Of a stretch of DNA of 64,000 nucleotides, positions 59,014 through 64,000 are shown one piece after another. The DNA comes from Macrolepiota albuminosa. Its lineage: Eukaryota; Basidiomycota; Agaricomycetes; Agaricales; Agaricaceae. The notes under the pieces are model-generated. The model searched no databases. It worked only from the letters and a program-made list of their open reading frames with translations, and was not told the origin of the DNA. Position numbers and translations under genes: made by a program. How positions within the stretch are numbered: the first letter of the stretch is position 1; each line of letters starts with the position of its first letter. The stretch lies in assembly GCA_027475525.1 (NCBI GenBank), contig JAMWFC010000090.1, positions 1,860,001-1,924,000 on the forward strand, written 5' to 3'.

Positions 59014-59145
59014 CAGAGGGGGAGGATCCAGTAGGTTGAGGTCTGCAAAGGGGAGGTGTCCAACTCAGCAGGCCTGGATAGCAGCACACTCATGGACTAA
59101 CTTTCTATGCTCCTCTCTAACTTCCTTGGCACATGTGGAACACTG

Positions 59146-59470
59146 TCAAGGGCAGCGGCTCATGCTCACCTTACTCTTGGCCCAGTCAATCTCAGGATTG
59201 TGATCACGCAGCCAGGAGAACCCAAGTATCATGTCCTGCTTTCCTAGGCTGGTGACCACAAAGACAGCATGCTCAGAATGAGTCTGATAATGAAGGACTA
59301 AATCCACTACTGAGCAAATAGATCCAGCTTCATTGAGCATACCATCAATGTTATAGACTGGAATAGGGTGAGAGAGGGGTCAGGTAGTGAGCTGGTGTTG
59401 TTCCACATAATGGGTGTCCAGGAAGAGTCCAGTAGTGCCACTGTCCAAGAGAGCTATGATGCTTTGAGTC
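59146..59470 (-). pseudogene. D aspartic protease
   Basis: The active-site motif LLDSGTTGLFLD lies near 59430-59465 and the flap/C-terminal part (MILGFSWLRDHNPEIDW) near 59200. An in-frame TGA near 59380 sits between them where the frame is otherwise clean. Confidence 0.82.
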
Positions 59471-59909
59471 TGCTGAGTGTCAGTTGTCTCAATCTCCACA
59501 TTCAGACGCAGAGAGTTGGGAGAGGGAGTGGAGGCAACAACATAGCAACAAGGAAGACATTGTTCCCAAGCTGGGACATGTGGTTGTCAGACAGGAGAAG
59601 GAGGAGAGGAGGTCTTAGCTGAGGCTTGGATCAAGGGGGTATTCTGTACGTCGGAGGGGGTGCTTACAGTTTCAGTCAGAGAATCAGGAACAGGAAGCAA
59701 TACATTAGAAGGTTCTACTGATAGACATGTAAACTAATTAGCACTGGGCGGCGGAGGCGTACAACTCATCCGTCGCTCTATTGAAAACCCTCCTCTGCAG
59801 AACCAAAGGACCCATCCAATGGTTCTGCTACAGCTTCTACAGGACTCAAGGACTCATCCAAAGGTTCTGTTTCAGTCTGTATATCTGGGGAGGGGTTTTC
59901 TTGAACGTC

Positions 59910-61043
59910 TCAGGCAGCAAGAAGCTGGAGAAGAAGCTCTTCCTGCTCTAAAGCTGAGAGATAGTGCACCTCCAACCCCTGGGGGCAATATTGAGCAAAG
60001 TGACAAGGCTTCCTACAATGATGGCAGAGGAGAGGAAGGGAGGAACATTGACAAGAGGCATCAACATCCATAGGTACCCCAAGAGGGAGGGGACGTGCCA
60101 CAGGTACCTGAGCTGGGGGTGGAGCACAAAATGGAAAGAAGGGCTGGATGGGATGACGAGCAGGAAAAGATGCCTGTGAAGTGGAGCAAGGGGCAGTTCC
60201 ATGGTGGAGCTCATGTCGTAACTCCATGAGCTGCCACTGATCCTGCGCTACCTGATACCAGATCTCAATACTTGTGTCATCAGGTCATCTCTTAGCCATG
60301 CTGTCAATCCGGTCCATGAGAGAGGGAAGGAGGCCATCTCGGAAGGTGAGGCAGAGCTGAAGACCATCTGGATAGCAGGCCTATTCAGCCAGAGCTCTGA
60401 AGGAGTCAATATACTCATCTAGGGTCTGCTTCCCCTGCCCATATCGATGAGGATCTCGGAGAGTGAGGGCTGCCACCTTAGCAGGGTCCAAGGGGAAGAA
60501 CTCTGTCCGAAACTCCTTCTCAAACTGATCCCAACTTCCAAAACTCTCCACTCCTCCATGGCATTGAAAGACTCGTAGCACGTATGTTGAAGCTCACCCA
60601 GACTTCATGTAAGAAAGAACCCAAGTGATCTTGAGAGCATCAGAGGGGAAAGCCTCACCACTGAGCTGAATATAGGTGATGCAGGACTGCAGGAAACGCT
60701 TGCCTATCGCTTGGTCACCATTGAATGCGTCTGGGAGTGCTGGGCGAGGAATATTGGCATGAACTGGGGGGGAGGCCCCAAAGCAAGGGACTGGGGGTGT
60801 GTCAGCCCTAACTGGAGGTGCCTGGAGAGGGGTAGGAGCGAGAGGGAGGCGCTCTAAGAGGGCCTGAAGGGAATGGGAGATGGTGTCTGTGGCCTGATAT
60901 AATCTAGCAAGTTCGGTGGTGTGGAGGGTGAGGGAAGCTTGAGTAGTCTGCACCTGAGTCTCCAGAGCAAGCAAGCAACCCCAGGCATCATCCTGAGGGG
61001 CAGAAGCATCCAGGGGAGTGTCTGAGGGGGCTGGTTGGGTCAT
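59910..61043 (-). pseudogene. D Gag
   Basis: The start at 61043 lies about 110 bp inside the LTR edge. A coiled-coil-like N-terminal part is followed by a capsid domain (WDQFEKEFRTEFFPLD, YIDSFRALAE) and a zinc knuckle CHHCRKPCHFAQYC, where the usual Gly before His is Cys. Stops at 60594, 60381 and near 60290 separate the blocks. Confidence 0.85.
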
Positions 61044-61154
61044 AGAAGCAACAGAGGGGCAGGGAGTAATCCAGTGGGGGAGGGACCTAAAGGGGCAAGA
61101 GAGGGCTCAAGCAGGCTGAAGGGGGCTCCCAGACCGAAATGTAGAGACTTGTTC

Positions 61155-61583
61155 TGCTGTAAGGGCAACCTCTAGAGGCTGTGGCTCAGTCACACAGCTG
61201 GCAGAGGGAGATCCAAAGTGTATTAGAGTATGTACTGACAATATCATAATAACTACTCACCTGGCAGAGGGAGATCTAAAGAGAACAAGTCTAGGGATTC
61301 CCCATGCCAGGTTGTATGCTTCTGGGGCCTCTGAAGCATGGACTGTACAGTACAACAAAACCTTAAAAACTCAAAAATTGCCTACACAAACAATTGCACA
61401 AATAAGGGACAACTCTGGCAAACTCTGGCTTATATAAGCTGTCTGGAAGTGGTGCTGAGGGGCCCACACTTGTCTAAATGGTAGCTAAAGAACTAGAGCA
61501 CCTCAAGAGCTGAAAATAGTACTAACAGATAGTGTTAAAAGAATAGAAACAGTAAAATGAGATAATGTCAGAAGAAATAAGAG
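61155..61583 (-). repeat. 5' LTR of element D
   Basis: In minus-strand sense it matches 32855-33306, includes TATATAAGC near 61433 and ends CCTTACAGCA just upstream of D gag. It contains the same intron-like insert between direct repeats. Confidence 0.75.
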
Positions 61584-61946
61584 AATGAATGAAAGGAGAG
61601 TGAAGAGATAAGGAGTGAGAAAAGGAAGAAATGAGGAGTCTCCTGACAATTATAGCAAGTTTATGGTCAATTTTAGGGAAGCAGAAACAAAAAATGACTG
61701 CAGTGCATTTATAATACTGATTATACCTCAATGCACATTTAAGTCAAAAATTAAGTTGGTTAAATTCATGTATCAGGTGTTTTTGAAGGACATCTTATTG
61801 TCAAATCTGCTTTGGATATACTTTTAAAGAGAGCTTGAATTGAATTTGAGCAACTTTATCCTGAAGCTATTTAGCTATCCTGGTGCATCTATTATATTTT
61901 ACTTAATAATAATCATTATTAATAGTTTTTTAGAATATATATTAAA
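61584..61946. other. AT-rich intergenic
   Basis: No gene is supported. Runs of A and T are frequent and CpG is nearly absent. Confidence 0.45.
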
Positions 61947-63602
61947 CTCCTTGCTCATGAAACAAATGTGAAGTTTACATCAATTGAGTATTTTGATCAT
62001 GAAAAATCAGTTCAGGAATTTTTTGATGAATTTCAGAAGCATCGTCTTATAAGCACTTCTCTTCTTCGAACAAGAACTATTGAGGTCCGATTTGCTTATC
62101 AACAGGATGTAATTGTAAGTACTTATTTATATCAGCAGTCAAAGTTTAATCATTTTCTAAGCACCCAGAAGAAAGTGAGTTTGAGCCAAAGATTCCAAAC
62201 ATATCAGCAGTTGCTGGAAGAAAAAAAGCTGCAAGCTCTGCTTTGCCTTCTGGTTTCATGTCACGGCGTCCAGGACCTTCAATGACTTTTACATCTTCTA
62301 TTTTGCATCAAGTAATATTGAGTGCTTTTCAAGTTCCAGACACTTTTGAGCCGACAACCAGTAGTTGCATTTCTCAAGTCCTTAAAAGTACATCCAGTTG
62401 TGCCTTCTTGGTCAGGAGAACTAAAAATGATTTCATATTTCTTTACTCTCATAAAAGCCAAGTTTTAAAAAGACTGCTCAGTCAAATTTACTATGATGGA
62501 GCAGGATGAAACTATTCCTTTACTCTCATAAAAGCCAAGTTTTAAAAAGACTGCTCAGTCAAATTTACTATGATGGAGCAGGATGAAACTATTCTTATTG
62601 CAGAGAATTAAATAGCAGGAGAAGAAGGTGAAATAGACAGATATGCAAAAGATAATGGTTTTATTAGAAGAGGCTTCACAAAGCAAGGAATATATGTATG
62701 TTTTTTGTAGCTTGTTCTCTTTTACTGCATTTATCTTAATAATAGGCTCAATTTCAAGACAAAGAATATGTTCTTACTCAACCAATTGATAAAAAGATGG
62801 GCGAAGAAGATGTCAAACAAATATTTAAAGCAGAATTTGAGCTGCTATGTCAATGTGCAGGTTTCAAACAACACTTTGACAATTATGCAAAAACTAGAGG
62901 TGTTCAGACTATTCCAGGTGAGTTAATTTATACTCTGTTCAGATTGTCAGTTTTAACAAAATTACATTTCTATTAGAATTCTATTTCAATTTTGCTGGTG
63001 CTATTTTCGGCAAACTCAAACCTTCTTTATCATCTGGAGGTATTATTTTACCTCATTGCCACTTCTTAGCCATTTGTCTTTTGCCTTGTGGAAAGGTTGA
63101 TGGCCAAATTCAGAAGTTTACAGGCAATGACATTATTGACAATATTAGAGACAATATTACAATAGCTATTCATGCATTTAGCCATTTCTCACTACGCTAT
63201 TCCTTAGAAAATCTGATTTTTTGTGACCTGCAAGGTATGTCACACTAAGCCTCTTAAGTATCTTTATATTGATCTATCAATGTGTTAGGCATATCAGACT
63301 CTAAAGAGGTTATGTGTTTAATTGATCCACAAGCACACACATCTGTATTTTTTGCTTCTTTTTTCAGTCTTTTGATATTGATTTTAATCAGTTCGCAAAC
63401 TTCTTCATCTCAGAGAATCTATTGGGATGGTGGTCCAGCAAAAATCCATAAGTTCAAGGAACAGCATGCCAAACAATGCAAAAAAAATTGGATTTGTAAC
63501 CAACTTGGCTTGAGAGAGCTCACTGTTCAACCTAGTAATACCAATACTCAAGATGCTGATTATGCAACTCATAAAAAACACACCTTAGAATATATCATTT
63601 AG
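61947..63602 (+). pseudogene. Alpha-kinase family protein, decayed
   Basis: Alpha-kinases are atypical Ser/Thr kinases, abundant in mushroom genomes. The catalytic part is clear: N-lobe RRGFTKQGIY (to 62695), exon 62746-62917 (QFQDKEYVLTQP), exon 62977-63234 with FTGNDII and NLIFCDLQG, and exon 63289 onward with MCLIDPQAH and YWDGGPAKI. Introns 62696-62745, 62918-62976 and 63235-63288 are in phase. A TAA at 62609-62611 stops the N-lobe frame, the Gly-rich loop region is altered, and a 77-bp duplication (62441/62518) disturbs the upstream part. 61968-62115 may be an N-terminal exon. The final exon carries a low-complexity insert that may be an intron. Confidence 0.72.
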
Positions 63603-64000
63603 CTATATCAATTTCTGCATAAATTTTTCCAATAAGGTTGGACTTGATGCTTGTTGCACTATCTATTGTAGAGTTATACGCAAGTCCTCAGTCACTCCAT
63701 AGTATGTGGTTTGACTGAGATATTATTATTACCTGTAGAGTTATATGCAAGTCTACAGGTTGTGAATTAGCTATAGTGAGAATGTAAGTAAGTGAATCTA
63801 ACTCACCCTCAGTCACTCCGTAGTATGTGGTTTGACTGAGGGTGCCTTTTGTTTATCCTACAGTTTCTAACGAAAAAAAAACAAAGTTTGTAAGTAAAGA
63901 TTTGCAAATACCGATTGCTCACCACATATGGGTGACAAGCTCCCGATACTGTCAATAGAATATAAAGATTAAAAATAAGAACAAGGTAAAACATAACGAC
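63603..64000. other. Intergenic with paired hairpins
   Basis: No gene is supported. GTAGAGTTATA-GCAAGTC occurs twice, each near a hairpin. The hairpins at 63687-63719 and 63806-63842 share the loop CTCC-TAGTATGTGGTT. Confidence 0.5.
63806..63842. repeat. 37-nt hairpin, CCCTCAGTCA/TGACTGAGGG arms
   Basis: A 10-bp perfect inverted repeat encloses 17 nt. A near copy with 8-bp arms (CTCAGTCA/TGACTGAG) lies about 120 bp upstream. Confidence 0.8.

Larger units (their letters stand above)
46830..61583 (-). mobile_element. Gypsy element D, split by A2
   Basis: On the minus strand: LTR (61155-61583), gag (59910-61043), protease (about 59140-59470), RT start (58613-59013), then A2, then RT continuation (46830-47139). 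The left end is truncated inside RT, so RNase H, integrase and the second LTR are missing. CpG is scarce and stops are frequent, so it is an old copy. The A2 target duplication GAGAG lies at 47135-47139 and 58608-58612. Confidence 0.82.

Noticed and set aside
1..64000. CRISPR arrays, bacterial operons, rRNA or tRNA genes
   Set aside because: No regularly spaced direct repeats with unique spacers, no ribosomal RNA segments and no full tRNA cloverleaf were seen, and the genome is clearly fungal.

Overview
The window looks like a transposon-rich stretch of an Agaricomycete (mushroom-forming basidiomycete) genome. The evidence is short phase-consistent introns of about 41-59 bp, Ty3/gypsy elements of two kinds (one with a C-terminal chromodomain, one without), an alpha-kinase relic, and small zinc-motif and dsRNA-binding-type proteins of the sort seen in mushrooms. 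I see no rRNA, tRNA or CRISPR array.

Layout. 1-2015 is unassigned, perhaps with an old solo LTR. 2016-25021 is gypsy element B (sense strand minus, 929-bp LTRs, GTGG target duplication). B carries a spliced plus-strand gene for a cysteine-cluster protein between its integrase and 3' LTR. That gene is split by chromovirus A1 (3829-15636, plus strand, identical 176-bp LTRs, GGGGT target duplication). 25040-31220 holds an unknown-family fragment and C, a decayed minus-strand relative of A1. 31660-34190 holds a 50-bp minisatellite and LTR fragments. 35026-43715 is the gene island: a SAP-like ORF, an intact eight-exon 4-aminobutyrate aminotransferase, a two-exon zinc-motif protein, a three-exon dsRNA-binding-domain protein missed by simple ORF calling, and three unidentified minus-strand fragments. 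44.6-61.6 kb is a second retroelement nest: a gag fragment, LTR plus gag start of element E, and gypsy element D (minus) split in its reverse transcriptase by A2 (47140-58607), a damaged sister of A1 with GAGAG target duplication. 61.9-63.6 kb is an alpha-kinase pseudogene.

How the parts work together. A1 and A2 share the order LTR, gag-protease, TGA CTA G stop, pol with chromodomain, a splice-acceptor-like tract plus a 17-nt palindrome, a 982-codon ORF3 of unknown function in the position an env gene would take, LTR. Protease and pol share one frame, so stop-codon readthrough is a plausible route to Pol.

Two cautions run through the annotation. First, at least eleven perfect tandem duplications, every one with a period of exactly 77 bp, lie in unrelated sequences. 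In A1 removing them restores reading frames, and sister copies lack them, so they are almost certainly k=77 assembly artefacts. Second, most real nonsense codons in the retroelements are TGA where the sister copy or the family has CGA (Arg), pointing to CpG deamination or a RIP-like process. The oldest elements (C, D) are visibly CpG-poor. All statements come from reading the sequence; no database search was run.
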